A DNA stretch of 64,000 nucleotides from Clostridium vitabionis (GCF_015351765.1 NZ_JADKQA010000001.1:814394-878393); one strand, 5' to 3'; numbered from the stretch's first letter, positions 43,713 through 52,400 are shown. Numbers and translations are program-made. Notes: generated by a model not told the origin, from the sequence alone.

Positions 43713-44792
43713 TCACTGCACCCGCTCCAGCGCCCGGATGACGCGCGCGAGCGGTTCCGGAGCCGGTGCCCCGAACTCCCTGCCGGAGAGCGCCTGAAGC
43801 GGCTCCGGCAGATTCTCCGGCATCACGAGCCTTGCCGCGTGGAGCAGCTGGAAGCGGACGCCGAATTCGTCACGGAGTTTCCGGTTAAACGCCGGATCCC
43901 CGTACTTCGCGTCCCCGCCCACCGGATGGCCGATGGAGGCGAGATGCGCCCGGATCTGGTGCGTCTTCCCCGTGATGAGCTCGATCTCCGCGAGCGTCAT
44001 CCCCCGTCCCGCCCCAAGGGGCTTTACCCCGGTGAGAATTCGTCCTGCTCCGGCAAAATATTCCCGCCGGATGTGCACCCGGTTTTCGGCATCATCTTTT
44101 TTGAGCCACCCGTCCAGGCGGAACGGCCTCATGAGCGTGCCCCTGACGACAGCGAGATAATATTTCTCCAGCTCACGCCCTCGGAGGAGCTCCGAGAGAA
44201 CCTGCAGGCCGCGGATACTTTTTCCCGCCAGGACGATGCCGCTGGTATTCCGGTCGAGACGGTTCACCGCCGCCGGGCGGAACGCCGCGGAGCCCGCGGG
44301 GTCATAGCTCCCGGTCTCCTTGAGATAGTTCAGGATCACCTCATTCAGGGAGATATCCCCCTCGCTCGCCTTCTGCGTCAGCATGCCCTGGGGCTTATTC
44401 ACGATGAGGACATGGGCGTCCTCATAGAGAATGTCCGGCACGGGTAAGCCGGGCTTTCCTTCCCCGCGGGCAGGCCAGGGCTGCCGGCGCGCTCCTCCGC
44501 CGCCCGCCGGTACCCGGACGCAGGCGGCCGCCTTTCCGGACGGCGCGGGCGCGGAAGCCACATCCTTCGAGCCTCCCATGAATTTTTCCAGCGTATCCTC
44601 CGCGAAAAAGACGCGGATCTCATCGCCAGGCTCCAGGATCTCCGTCCCGGTCATCTTCCTGCCGTTCAGCGTGATATTCTTCTTGCGGAACATCCGGTAG
44701 AGGAATCCTCTCCCGGCAGCAGGAAGGACCTTCTCAAGATAGCGCGCGGACCGCTGCCCCGCCTCCTGCTCCCTCACCGTGAATCGTCTCAT
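43713..44792 (-). CDS. RluA-family pseudouridine synthase (second copy)
   Basis: A 359-residue enzyme with an N-terminal S4 domain (about 10-80), a Pro/Gly/Ala-rich insertion (about 85-120) and a catalytic domain with VNRLDRNTSGIVLAG, LITGKTHQIRAHLA and GHPVGGDAKYG. It resembles RluC/RluD-like members; the RNA target is unknown. It differs from the rluD at 7235 by the extra low-complexity linker, so it is a paralogue, not a duplicate. It starts 9 bases after the membrane-protein gene ending at 44802. Confidence 0.9.
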   Translation of the reverse strand: MRRFTVREQEAGQRSARYLEKVLPAAGRGFLYRMFRKKNITLNGRKMTGTEILEPGDEIRVFFAEDTLEKFMGGSKDVASAPAPSGKAAACVRVPAGGGGARRQPWPARGEGKPGLPVPDILYEDAHVLIVNKPQGMLTQKASEGDISLNEVILNYLKETGSYDPAGSAAFRPAAVNRLDRNTSGIVLAGKSIRGLQVLSELLRGRELEKYYLAVVRGTLMRPFRLDGWLKKDDAENRVHIRREYFAGAGRILTGVKPLGAGRGMTLAEIELITGKTHQIRAHLASIGHPVGGDAKYGDPAFNRKLRDEFGVRFQLLHAARLVMPENLPEPLQALSGREFGAPAPEPLARVIRALERVQ

Positions 44793-44801
44793 ACCCTCTC
44801 C

Positions 44802-45368
44802 TCACATGCAGAGGCTTTTCAGCGTCTTTGCCGCATAATCCAGGCTGCCGTCGTCCTCATAGGCGGAAGCCGGCTTGAGGGTATTGATCCTCCGGTCAAA
44901 CAGCTTCTTCTCCACAAAGATATGAAGATTCGGGTCAAGCTTCACCGACTGGAAATAGGCATTCAGGGATTTCTCCGCCTGCGCGGTCTTCGCCTTCGGG
45001 TTCGTGCAGTAGCAGTAAACGCCGGTTGGATGGACGACCGCAACGTCAACCGGCATCACCGCTTCCCTGGTCGTAAGGATCAGGTCATAGAGGACGGGAA
45101 ACCGCTTTTCATATTTCTGGTACATCGCGTGTGTGGATTCCGGCGTGCCGCGCCATTTCCATGACGCGATGAGCGGCGTCGCGTAATTGGCCATCGGGAT
45201 CGCCATGAACACCGCCGACAGGGTGGACAGCATGGCGGCGGTTCCCTCGGTCCTGGCCCGGATGATCACCAGCACGGCGATCACGGCAAGCATAGCCCCG
45301 ACGCCGGCCAGTCGTTTTGTCCGGAAATATTTCCGGTAGCCCATTTCTCCCTTTTCAACCTTCTTCAC
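44802..45368 (-). CDS. Membrane protein of unknown function, 188 residues
   Basis: I do not recognise the family. A basic N-terminus (KYFRTKRLAG) leads into two adjacent hydrophobic segments (about residues 20-38 and 44-65), after which a cytosolic domain of about 115 residues follows. This domain has alternating hydrophobic strands (LYDLILTTREAVMPVDVAVV, TGVYCYCTN) and a helical end. Position inside a run with RluA-like, SDR and HAD genes gives no clear clue. Its 5' end overlaps the SDR gene by 14 bases, so it is translated with it. Confidence 0.72.
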   Translation of the reverse strand: MKKVEKGEMGYRKYFRTKRLAGVGAMLAVIAVLVIIRARTEGTAAMLSTLSAVFMAIPMANYATPLIASWKWRGTPESTHAMYQKYEKRFPVLYDLILTTREAVMPVDVAVVHPTGVYCYCTNPKAKTAQAEKSLNAYFQSVKLDPNLHIFVEKKLFDRRINTLKPASAYEDDGSLDYAAKTLKSLCM

Positions 45369-46155
45369 GAGACACCTCCACAGTCTCCGGGGATACCCGG
45401 TTCCATAGGCGAAGAATCACACTGTGCGGGACAAGCTTGCAGAACACCCGGAAAGCCTTCATCGGAAGGCCGTAGGTGGACACCGCCTGCCCGGCGGTCA
45501 TATCGCGGATCGCAAGGCGGACCACCCTCTCCGGCTTCGCCATGATGAGTTTCTTGTAGATCGGCACTTTCCCGTACGTCTCGGCGATATCAAAGAATTC
45601 CGTCTTCACCGGCCCGGGGCAGACCGCAGTCACGCCGATGCGGCGGCTCCTGAGCTCCACCCCGAGGGCACGGCTGTAGGAGAGGACAAATGCCTTGGTC
45701 GCCGCATAGATCCCGAATCCCGGCTGTGGAAGAAAGGCCGCGGAGGAGGCATAATTGAGGATTCTTCCCCCGTCATCCATGTAGGGAAGGACAATCCGCG
45801 TCACCGCCGTGAGGGCGCCGATATTGAGATCAATCATCCCCCGCTCATCCTCCGCCGGAAGGTCTCCGATCTTCCCGATCTTGCCGAAGCCCGCCGCGTT
45901 GACCAGGATTTTCACCTCCGGCTTCTCCTCCCGGAGCTTCCCCGCGAGCAGGGAAAGCTCCCTGTCCTTCGCGAGATCCATCGGGAGGACCTTTGCCCGG
46001 CAGGTGAGCTTCCCCGCCAGCTGCCAGAGGCGGTCCTCCCGTCGAGCAATCAGCCAGATCTCATCCAGTCCGGAAAACCGGTCAGAAAGTTCCAGCGCGG
46101 TCTCGCGACCCATCCCGGAGGACGCGCCGGTCACCACGGCAATTCTCTTCTTCAT
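45355..46155 (-). CDS. Short-chain dehydrogenase/reductase
   Basis: A 266-residue SDR enzyme. The NAD(P)-binding motif is TGASSGMGRETA, the N-A-A-G strand is VNAAGFGKIG, and the catalytic Tyr/Lys pair is in YAATKAF, with Ser in SSAAFLP upstream. The fold is classical SDR, but substrate is open. It overlaps the HAD gene by ATGA at 46152-46155 and the membrane-protein gene by 14 bases at its other end, showing a tightly packed operon. Confidence 0.92.
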   Translation of the reverse strand: MKKRIAVVTGASSGMGRETALELSDRFSGLDEIWLIARREDRLWQLAGKLTCRAKVLPMDLAKDRELSLLAGKLREEKPEVKILVNAAGFGKIGKIGDLPAEDERGMIDLNIGALTAVTRIVLPYMDDGGRILNYASSAAFLPQPGFGIYAATKAFVLSYSRALGVELRSRRIGVTAVCPGPVKTEFFDIAETYGKVPIYKKLIMAKPERVVRLAIRDMTAGQAVSTYGLPMKAFRVFCKLVPHSVILRLWNRVSPETVEVSREEG

Positions 46156-46850
46156 AAGCCCTCCTTTTCCAGGGAATCCAACAGCTCCGGAAATCCCGTA
46201 ATGCTGTAATCCGCCAGACGCCGGATTTCCTCCCGGTCCGCCTGGCTCGCCGGATCATCCACGCTGCAGACCCGGGCACCGGCCGACTTCCCGGCGAGAA
46301 TCCCGGAAGCGACATCCTCGAAAACAAGGCATTTCCCGGGGGAGATGCCGAGGTCTCCGGCAGCGGCGAGGTAAATGTCCGGCGCCGGCTTCCCGTTCGC
46401 GACATCATCCCCGGTAATCACCGTGTCGATCCGGGTGTCCAGGGAGAGCGAGCGCATCACCGCCCTGACCAGGCGTCGACCGTTGCTGGTCGCGATGGCC
46501 GTGCGGATATGATTTGCCCGGAGATACGCGAGAAACTCGCCTGCTCCCGGTTTCAGCGGCACCTCATGCGCGTACTTTTCCTCAGACATCGCAATCCAGT
46601 CCCGCCCGATCTCCTCGAGGGAATCCGGGAGATGAAAACGGTCCTTAAAATAAGCGGCGGTCTCGTCGAAGCTCATCCCCTCAATGGCCCGCCGGAGATC
46701 CCCCGGCACGGTGTATCCCTTCTTTCCCAGATACTCCACGTCGATGGCTTCCCACATCCACATGGAATCAATCAGCGTGCCGTCGAGGTCGAAGAGCACC
46801 CCGCGGATGCCGGAGAGCATGGCTGCCGGCGCATTTCCCTTCTTCATCAC
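46152..46850 (-). CDS. HAD-superfamily hydrolase (beta-phosphoglucomutase/phosphatase-like)
   Basis: A 232-residue HAD subfamily IA protein. Motif I is LFDLDGTLIDSMW, an alpha-helical cap follows with GMSFDETAAYF, motif II is IATSNG, and motif III/IV reads CLVFEDVASGI. Such proteins are phosphatases or phosphomutases of sugars; specificity is not set. It is the first gene of the run down to recU. Two ATGs lie at 46850 and 46847. Confidence 0.9.
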   Translation of the reverse strand: MMKKGNAPAAMLSGIRGVLFDLDGTLIDSMWMWEAIDVEYLGKKGYTVPGDLRRAIEGMSFDETAAYFKDRFHLPDSLEEIGRDWIAMSEEKYAHEVPLKPGAGEFLAYLRANHIRTAIATSNGRRLVRAVMRSLSLDTRIDTVITGDDVANGKPAPDIYLAAAGDLGISPGKCLVFEDVASGILAGKSAGARVCSVDDPASQADREEIRRLADYSITGFPELLDSLEKEGL

Positions 46851-46872
46851 TTTCTCCCCGCACTACCCGAAG

Positions 46873-46903
46873 AAAGCCGGATAGATGGCTATCCGGCTTT
46901 TTC
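46873..46903 (-). terminator. Bidirectional terminator before the HAD-SDR operon
   Basis: A perfect 10-bp stem (AGCCGGATAG / CTATCCGGCT) with a 4-base loop has T or A tracts on both flanks. On the minus strand it ends the rsmD-coaD-coiled-coil transcript. Confidence 0.85.
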
Positions 46904-46955
46904 TAAAACTTCAGTTCAACTCAGCAGGACTCCGGGCAAAACCCATACTTCCTGC

Positions 46956-47588
46956 TCACTGCGCCTGTCCGTTCGCGCCATCCGCGGCGGGCTCTGCCCC
47001 TGCCGTCTGGTCAGTGACGATGCTGCCGGCAAGCTCGTTGCGGTTGGAATTCACAATCTGCATGCTCGACTCCAGCGAATTGGAAAATGCGTCAAAGCGG
47101 TCTCTGGCGTTGTCCATGGTATTTCCGATGATGGTCTGGAGGCTCGCCAGCATATCGTCGGCATACTTTATGGAGCTCTGGCGGACATTGTTGGCATCCT
47201 TCACCGCATTGTCCACGATCTGCTGAGCCTGGCCCTGCGCGTCCGCGAGCAGCTGGTTCGCCTGGTCGTAGGCCTTCCGCATGATCTCATGTTCGCTGAC
47301 CATCTGGTTCGCCTGGTCCGTCGCCTTCGCGATCACATCGTCCGCCTTGGACTTGGCCTCATTCACCGTGCGCTCCGCCTCATCCTTGGCCTGGTTCAGG
47401 ATATTGTCCTGGTTGCTGATGATCTTCTGATACTGCTTGATCTCCTCCGGAAGCCTCGCGCGAAGCTCAGCGAGAAGTTCCTCAATTTCTTCCTTATTGA
47501 CAACGATCTTCGTATTGGAAAATGCCTGGGGCTTGCAGCTCTCGACATAATCTTCGATTTCGTTGATCACCTGCTCAATCTTGCTCAT
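46956..47588 (-). CDS. Long coiled-coil protein, DivIVA/ATP-synthase-B-like in character
   Basis: A 210-residue protein, almost entirely helical and charged from residue 30 to 165 (repeats such as AKDEAERTVNEAKSKADDVI and AKATDQANQMVSEHE). It has a short N-terminal region with a hydrophobic helix-forming start and an Ala/Gly-rich tail. There is no Walker motif, although relatives in Lachnospiraceae databases are often labelled ATPase. The gene follows coaD and rsmD, where it is conserved in this group. The DivIVA gene normally found after ylmH is missing from the sepF cluster, so a cell-pole or division coiled coil is a possible role, but unproven. Confidence 0.72.
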   Translation of the reverse strand: MSKIEQVINEIEDYVESCKPQAFSNTKIVVNKEEIEELLAELRARLPEEIKQYQKIISNQDNILNQAKDEAERTVNEAKSKADDVIAKATDQANQMVSEHEIMRKAYDQANQLLADAQGQAQQIVDNAVKDANNVRQSSIKYADDMLASLQTIIGNTMDNARDRFDAFSNSLESSMQIVNSNRNELAGSIVTDQTAGAEPAADGANGQAQ

Positions 47589-47646
47589 GACGTTCGTCTC
47601 CTCACTATCTCCCTCAAAATCTTCTCCCGGCCTTGTGACCCTGGGG

Positions 47647-48132
47647 TCATTTCTCCGGTGCAAACTTGGCTCTCACCAGGCTCGCAATCTCCGGGTCAAG
47701 AAACGCCGAAAGCTTTCCCCCGTACATGGCAACTTCCTTCGCCATGCTGGAGCTCAGGTAGGCATATTTGAGATTTGTGGTCAGGAACAGGGTGTCAATT
47801 TCCGGGGCGATGACCCGGTTCATCTGGGCCATCTGCAGCTCGTACTCAAAGTCGGTCACCGCGCGAAGGCCGCGGACAATGACGCTCGCCTTCTCCTCCC
47901 GGGCAAATTCCACCAGAAGGCCGTCAAAAGCCTTCACCTCGACATTGGGCAGATTCCTGGCTACATGCCTAATCATATTAACACGTTCTTCCTCGGAAAA
48001 CAACGGAGATTTTGCGCTGTTGCGCAGAACGCCGACGATCACGCGGTCAAAAATCCGTGACGACCGCTCAATGATATCGTAGTGCCCGAGCGTGACCGGG
48101 TCAAAGCTTCCCGGATAGATTGCTGTCGACAT
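47647..48132 (-). CDS. coaD: Phosphopantetheine adenylyltransferase
   Basis: A 161-residue enzyme of CoA synthesis. It carries the nucleotidyltransferase motif [16 protein letters not shown] (T-x-G-H), an [21 protein letters not shown] strand-helix segment typical of CoaD, and the C-terminal [13 protein letters not shown] motif. It adenylates 4'-phosphopantetheine to dephospho-CoA. It lies 2 bases after rsmD, as in most Firmicutes. Confidence 0.97.
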   Translation of the reverse strand: MSTAIYPGSFDPVTLGHYDIIERSSRIFDRVIVGVLRNSAKSPLFSEEERVNMIRHVARNLPNVEVKAFDGLLVEFAREEKASVIVRGLRAVTDFEYELQMAQMNRVIAPEIDTLFLTTNLKYAYLSSSMAKEVAMYGGKLSAFLDPEIASLVRAKFAPEK

Positions 48133-48134
48133 GT

Positions 48135-48698
48135 TTACTCCTCCCCGCCGCGCTTCAGGAACTCGTGGCGGCTGGTTTTATAGATCTTCTCCCGGACCAG
48201 GTGGTAGCCCATCTCCTCAAGATAGCTGAAATCGGTCTCCCTGGCGGCCTCGACGATGATCATGGTGTTTTCTTTGACCAGGGAACTGCCCCGCAGCCTC
48301 TCCAGCACATCCTTTTCCGTCTCGTGCCGGAATGGCGGATCCATGTAGATGAAGTCAAAGGTGCGCCCCTCGCTCTCCAGCTTCCGGATGGCGGACATCA
48401 CATCCCCGAAAATCAGCCTGCCGCTCTCCGTAAACTTTGTCGTCTCCAGATTTTTCCGGATGCAGGCACAGGCCTTCCGGCTGGCATCCACGAGAACGGC
48501 GCTCTCCGCGCCACGGCTCAGGGCCTCGATCGCAATCGCCCCGCTGCCGGAAAACAGGTCGAGAAAGGTACTCCCGGGGATGTCCCACTGCAGCATGTTG
48601 AACAGGGTCTCCCGGATTTTATCCCCGGTCGGCCTGGTCTCCAGGCCCTCCGGGGCAACCAGCTGAAGGCGTCTCGCGCTTCCGGCAATCACTCTCAT
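48135..48698 (-). CDS. rsmD: 16S rRNA (guanine966-N2)-methyltransferase RsmD
   Basis: A 187-residue Rossmann methyltransferase. The start [17 protein letters not shown], the SAM motif [20 protein letters not shown] and the catalytic DPPF in [11 protein letters not shown] identify RsmD. It methylates G966 of 16S rRNA in 30S particles. It has its own promoter and leads the operon rsmD-coaD-coiled-coil protein. Confidence 0.96.
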   Translation of the reverse strand: MRVIAGSARRLQLVAPEGLETRPTGDKIRETLFNMLQWDIPGSTFLDLFSGSGAIAIEALSRGAESAVLVDASRKACACIRKNLETTKFTESGRLIFGDVMSAIRKLESEGRTFDFIYMDPPFRHETEKDVLERLRGSSLVKENTMIIVEAARETDFSYLEEMGYHLVREKIYKTSRHEFLKRGGEE

Positions 48699-48737
48699 AA
48701 AGCTCTCCTTTTATTCTTCGCATGATAATTCATAGCG

Positions 48738-48766
48738 ATTATACCCTGTTCTCTGCCCGCGCACAA
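48738..48766 (-). promoter_or_regulatory. Promoter of rsmD-coaD
   Basis: Minus-strand TTGTGC (48766-48761) and perfect TATAAT (48743-48738) are spaced 17 bp; the start codon of rsmD is 40 bases downstream with an AAGGAG site. Confidence 0.75.
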
Positions 48767-48810
48767 GATTTCTTCCGGAAGAACCAAACGATCCCTCCGC
48801 CAGCACGGTT

Positions 48811-48905
48811 TACTTGCCGGAAAGGCACCCCTGCGGCCCGCCCGGCTGGCCTTACTCCGCGCGGAAGGTATCCTGAGGCCCGCCTTACTCTGCCCGGAAG
48901 GCATC
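48811..48905 (-). repeat. Degenerate tandem repeat derived from the yraN 3' end
   Basis: Three related segments begin at 48811, 48853 and 48886, each with a TAC(T)-CC/TG..CGGAA-GG-A/C core followed by a GGCCCGCC block; spacings are 42 and 33 bp. The third segment is the C-terminal coding end of yraN (RDAFRAE). As at 11264-11430, extra copies lie downstream of the gene. Confidence 0.7.
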
Positions 48906-49256
48906 CCGGATCAGCCGGTAATTCCCTCCGAGGATGGCAACGACATCGAACCTGAGCGGGGTCTCCTCCGGGAAGCCGTGCACGAGCATCCAGATTTTTG
49001 CCGTTTCGAGAATCCGCCTCTGCTTCTTCAAGGTCACTGCCTCTGCGGGATCACCGCTCCCTGAGGATCTCCGGTACTTGACTTCAACAAAACAGAGCAC
49101 CCTCCCTTCGGTGGCAACGATGTCGATCTCTCCCCGCCTGGTATAGTAATTCCGGTCAAGGATACGGAAACCCTTTTCCGTAAGCCACAGCGCTGCCCGC
49201 TCCTCCCAGAGCGTCCCCACGCCGCGCCTTCCGCCCCTGTGCTCATTCGCCATCAA
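48885..49256 (-). CDS. yraN: YraN family (UPF0102) nuclease-like protein
   Basis: A 123-residue protein with the UPF0102 pattern: AALWLTEKGFRILDRNYYTRRGEIDIVA, then LCFVEVKYRRS (E-V-K of a restriction-endonuclease-like fold) and a helical end. It is thought to be a nuclease for DNA repair or competence; it lies next to rnhB as in most bacteria. The C-terminal coding end is repeated downstream. The start overlaps the end of rnhB by 14 bases. Confidence 0.94.
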   Translation of the reverse strand: MMANEHRGGRRGVGTLWEERAALWLTEKGFRILDRNYYTRRGEIDIVATEGRVLCFVEVKYRRSSGSGDPAEAVTLKKQRRILETAKIWMLVHGFPEETPLRFDVVAILGGNYRLIRDAFRAE

Positions 49257-49917
49257 AATCAGGATCCTTCCCCGGCCAATGGAGATTTTTCAGGAAGGTC
49301 AGCCGGTGGATCGGGCAGGGGCCGTACGACTCAATGGCCTCCCGGTGTTCCCTCGTCCCATAGCCCTTATGCTTCGCGAAGCCGTACTGCGGCCACAGCT
49401 TATCGTACTCCTCCATCAGCCGGTCTCTCGTCACCTTCGCCATGATGCTCGCGGCGGCGATCGAGACACTCAGCGCGTCGCCGTGAATGATCTTTACCTG
49501 CTTTTCCTCCGGAAGTCCGGGAATGATGACCGCGTCATTGAGGAAAATGTCCGGCGTAAGCCCGAGCTTTTCCACAGCCCGGCGCATGGCCGCGTAATCG
49601 GCCTGCAGGATATTGATCTCATCGATCTCCCGGCTGTCCGCAAGGCCAACCGCCCAGGCGCTGGCTTTTTCCCGGATTTCCTCATAAAGCGCATCCCGGC
49701 ATTTCGGCGAAAGCTTCTTGGAATCATTCAGCCGGAGGATCGTGAGATCCCGCGGGAGGATCACCGCGCCCGCGCACACCGGCCCGGCGAGCGGGCCGCG
49801 CCCCGCCTCGTCAATCCCGCAGATGAGAAAGGAATCCGGATACCGGTTCTCGAATTCCCGCATGGCGGCAAGGCGCGCGAGCTCCTTCTCGAGCCTCTCC
49901 CCTGTCATTTTCCGCAT
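49243..49917 (-). CDS. rnhB: Ribonuclease HII
   Basis: A 224-residue endonuclease that removes RNA from RNA/DNA hybrids. Catalytic residues are in ICGIDEAGRGPLAGPV (D-E pair), and further acidic residues follow in the fold (IIHGDALSVSIAAASIMAKVTRDRLM). The C-terminus is short. It is between rbgA (57 bases upstream) and yraN (overlap), a usual order. Confidence 0.96.
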   Translation of the reverse strand: MRKMTGERLEKELARLAAMREFENRYPDSFLICGIDEAGRGPLAGPVCAGAVILPRDLTILRLNDSKKLSPKCRDALYEEIREKASAWAVGLADSREIDEINILQADYAAMRRAVEKLGLTPDIFLNDAVIIPGLPEEKQVKIIHGDALSVSIAAASIMAKVTRDRLMEEYDKLWPQYGFAKHKGYGTREHREAIESYGPCPIHRLTFLKNLHWPGKDPDFDGE

Positions 49918-49974
49918 GGCTTCTCCTTCCCGCGGCAGGGATCATGCCGCAACCCGTTCCCGATGTCTTTCTGC

Positions 49975-50874
49975 TCAGACGGTCGCCTTCTCCAGGGTGA
50001 TCCGCCCCATCTTTGCTGCTCGAAAATCATTCAGCATGACCGCGGCAATCCGGTCATAATCCACATTTCCGCCGCCCCGAAGACAGCCCCGGGCGCGAGC
50101 CTCTCGCTCCATGATCCGGAGATACGGCGCATTCTCCGCGTAGTCGCCGGCCATCAGTTCCGGCATCTCATCCCCTCCGTCCTCCTCATCCGTGCTTTTC
50201 CGCCATCCGGCGAGAAGCGCAGGATATTCCCTGGTCATGAATTTCAGAAGTTCAAGGGCGAGCTCGCCGGAATCCACCACCTGGTCGCTGATCGATCCGA
50301 GAAGTGCAAGGCGCACGGAGACCTCCGGATCCTCAAATTTCGGCCAGAGGATGCCGGGGGTGTCAAGAAGCTCCAGCGTGCGGTCAAGGCGGATCCACTG
50401 GTTCGAGCGGGTGACCCCGGGCTTATTTCCCGTCTTTGCCGCGCTCCTCCCGGCGACGGAATTGATCAGGGTCGATTTCCCGACATTGGGGATGCCGCAG
50501 ACCATCGCGCGGACCGGACGGTTCAGTATGCCCTTCCGGCGGTTTCTCTCCATCCGCTCCGCCGAGACTTCGGTGACCGCCCTGCGGATCGCCTTGACAT
50601 CCCGGGGATTTCTCGCATCGCAGAGCACGGCCCGGATGTTCCTGGCCGCGTACCATTTCACCCAGGCATCGTTCTCCGCGGGATCCGCCATATCCGCCTT
50701 GTTGAGGAGAATCAGCCGATCCTTCCCTGCCGCCATCCGGTCAATATCCGGATTCCGGCTCCCCAGGGGAATTCTCGCATCAGCGAGCTCGATCACCAGG
50801 CTGACCTGCTTGAGATCCGCCTCCATCTGGCGCCTCGCCTTTGTCATGTGTCCGGGATACCACTGAATATTCAC
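49975..50874 (-). CDS. rbgA: Ribosome biogenesis GTPase RbgA (YlqF)
   Basis: A 299-residue circularly permuted GTPase. The motifs occur in the order G4 (LLNKADMAD), G1 (GIPNVGKST), G3 (DTPG), as expected of the family. IQWYPGHMTKARRQ at the N-terminus is diagnostic. It acts late in 50S assembly. The C-terminal ANTAR-like domain is present (residues about 200-299). It precedes rnhB, and rplS lies upstream behind its own terminator. No signal peptidase gene intervenes. Confidence 0.95.
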   Translation of the reverse strand: MNIQWYPGHMTKARRQMEADLKQVSLVIELADARIPLGSRNPDIDRMAAGKDRLILLNKADMADPAENDAWVKWYAARNIRAVLCDARNPRDVKAIRRAVTEVSAERMERNRRKGILNRPVRAMVCGIPNVGKSTLINSVAGRSAAKTGNKPGVTRSNQWIRLDRTLELLDTPGILWPKFEDPEVSVRLALLGSISDQVVDSGELALELLKFMTREYPALLAGWRKSTDEEDGGDEMPELMAGDYAENAPYLRIMEREARARGCLRGGGNVDYDRIAAVMLNDFRAAKMGRITLEKATV

Positions 50875-50937
50875 GGTGCACCTCCATCCGCAAGCGGCAT
50901 TTTTTGTGCTCTTCCTGCCTTTGCCGGGCAGTGTTCA

Positions 50938-51013
50938 GCAAATCTGCATCAATCGCGCTAAACTCGCGCTTCGCCCGCCAAACTCGCACTTCGCCTGACG
51001 GGCTCGTGCTCGT
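50938..51013 (-). repeat. Second dispersed repeat family, copy 2
   Basis: GCAAATCTGCAT is followed by AAACTCGCGCTTCGCCCGCC, AAACTCGCACTTCGCCTGAC and GGGCTCGTGCTCG, i.e. a 20-bp unit repeated two and a half times. The related locus at 17781-17833 has one unit less. It lies just past the rplS terminator. Confidence 0.7.
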
Positions 51014-51030
51014 TCCGTGCTCTGCATAAG

Positions 51031-51058
51031 AAAAGAGGGACAATCTTCATTGTCCCTC
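51031..51058 (-). terminator. Terminator after rplS
   Basis: A perfect 10-bp stem (GAGGGACAAT / ATTGTCCCTC) with a GAAG loop is followed on the minus strand by TTTTCTTATG. It ends the trmD-rplS region. Confidence 0.9.
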
Positions 51059-51078
51059 TCCCTGTCAAAGACGCAAGA

Positions 51079-51426
51079 TCAGCGGATGGTCTCCTTAATC
51101 TTCGCAGCCTTACCAACTCTCTGTCTGAGGTAGTTCAGCTTCGCACGGCGAACCTTACCGCTTCTGACAACCTCGATAGAATCCACGGACGGAGAGTGAA
51201 CCGGCCATGTTCTCTCGACGCCGACGCCGTTGGAAGTCTTTCTCACGGTGAAGGTCTCTCTGGCACCGCCGCCCTGTCTCTTGAGAACAGTACCCTCGAA
51301 AATCTGGATTCTTTCGCGGTTGCCCTCTCTGATCTTCGCGTGAACTCTCACGGTGTCGCCGACACGGAACTCCGCAACGTCCTTCTTGAGCTGTGCGTCT
51401 TCAATCTTCTTGATAATCTCGTTCAT
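51079..51426 (-). CDS. rplS: 50S ribosomal protein L19
   Basis: A 115-residue bL19 with [42 protein letters not shown] and the C-terminal [20 protein letters not shown]. It is at the subunit interface. The gene follows trmD after 203 bases and has a consensus promoter and a leader of its own, as well as a terminator. A strong AGGAGG site precedes the ATG. Confidence 0.97.
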   Translation of the reverse strand: MNEIIKKIEDAQLKKDVAEFRVGDTVRVHAKIREGNRERIQIFEGTVLKRQGGGARETFTVRKTSNGVGVERTWPVHSPSVDSIEVVRSGKVRRAKLNYLRQRVGKAAKIKETIR

Positions 51427-51439
51427 TGGGGTAAACCTC

Positions 51440-51538
51440 CTAAAAACATTTGATGTTCTTAATACAACGCTGTGTATCAGCGGACCATCTCTTTATTTTA
51501 CGATGTTTAATCATATCACAAGTTTTTCTGCCCCGCAA
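51440..51538 (-). promoter_or_regulatory. rplS promoter and probable L19 leader
   Basis: TTGCGG (51538-51533) and TATGAT (51515-51510) are spaced 17 bp. The transcript would begin near 51503 and contain a CGCTG-ATACA-CAGCG hairpin and AACATCAAATGTT before the GGAGG. A structured L19 leader is known in Firmicutes, so this is a candidate; I cannot confirm the fold. Confidence 0.5.
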
Positions 51539-51629
51539 GTGGAATTTTCGCAGCTGCTCAGCACAGGCCCGGGCAGACTGAACAATCGAGGACTGCCCGC
51601 GTATACCGAACAGTTGCAGCAATATCCGT

Positions 51630-52400
51630 TCAGTCCGGATGGCCTTCCGCGTTTTTCTCCCGGAGTAGCTGCTCGAGATATTGTTTCTCCCGCCGGTCAA
51701 GAACCGCATGCTCCAGCAGATCAGGTCGGTGCTCCAGCGTGCGCTCAATCGAACGGTCCCGCCGCCACTCATCAACCTTTTTGTGATCTCCGGAAAGCAG
51801 CACCTCGGGCACCCGGTGCCCCTCAAAAACCTCGGGGCGGGTGTACTGGGGATATTCCAGGAGGCTGTCGTGAAATGTCTCAAACTCCGCGGAGACATCA
51901 TTATTCAGGACGCCCGGAACCAGCCTTGCAATACAGTCAATCATGACCATGGCGGGCATTTCCCCACCGGTCAGGACATAGTCGCCGATGGATAGAGAAT
52001 CAGTCACCGTCATCTCAAGCGCGCGCTCGTCGATCCCCTCGTAATGGCCGCAGAGGAAGACCAGATCCTCCTCCTTCGCGAGCTCCTCCGCAATTTTCTG
52101 GCTGAACACACGGCCCTGCGGGGTGGTGTAAATCACGCGGGGGCATTTTCCAGAGAGGGCCGCCACGCGGGAGGAAACGTCCCGCACACAGCGGACCACC
52201 GGCCCTGCCTCCATGACCATGCCGGCCCCCCCGCCGTAGGGGTAATCGTCCACGTGGTGGTGCCGCAGATCATTGGAATAATCGCGGATGTTCACGGCCT
52301 CCACGCTGATCGTGCCCCGGCTGATCGCCCTGCCGGTGATGCTGCTGTTTAAGCCGCCGAGCACCATCTCCGGAAACAGGGTAAGTACATGAAATCTCAT
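51630..52400 (-). CDS. trmD: tRNA (guanine37-N1)-methyltransferase
   Basis: A 256-residue SPOUT methyltransferase. The N-terminal MRFHVLTLFPEMV and the knotted SAM-binding motifs (VFLCGHYEGIDERA, SIGDYVLTGGEMPAM) are clear. It methylates G37 beside the anticodon and prevents frameshifts. It sits between rimM (11 bases) and rplS, the conserved order. The C-terminal tail is short and ends in a charged helix. Confidence 0.97.
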   Translation of the reverse strand: MRFHVLTLFPEMVLGGLNSSITGRAISRGTISVEAVNIRDYSNDLRHHHVDDYPYGGGAGMVMEAGPVVRCVRDVSSRVAALSGKCPRVIYTTPQGRVFSQKIAEELAKEEDLVFLCGHYEGIDERALEMTVTDSLSIGDYVLTGGEMPAMVMIDCIARLVPGVLNNDVSAEFETFHDSLLEYPQYTRPEVFEGHRVPEVLLSGDHKKVDEWRRDRSIERTLEHRPDLLEHAVLDRREKQYLEQLLREKNAEGHPD

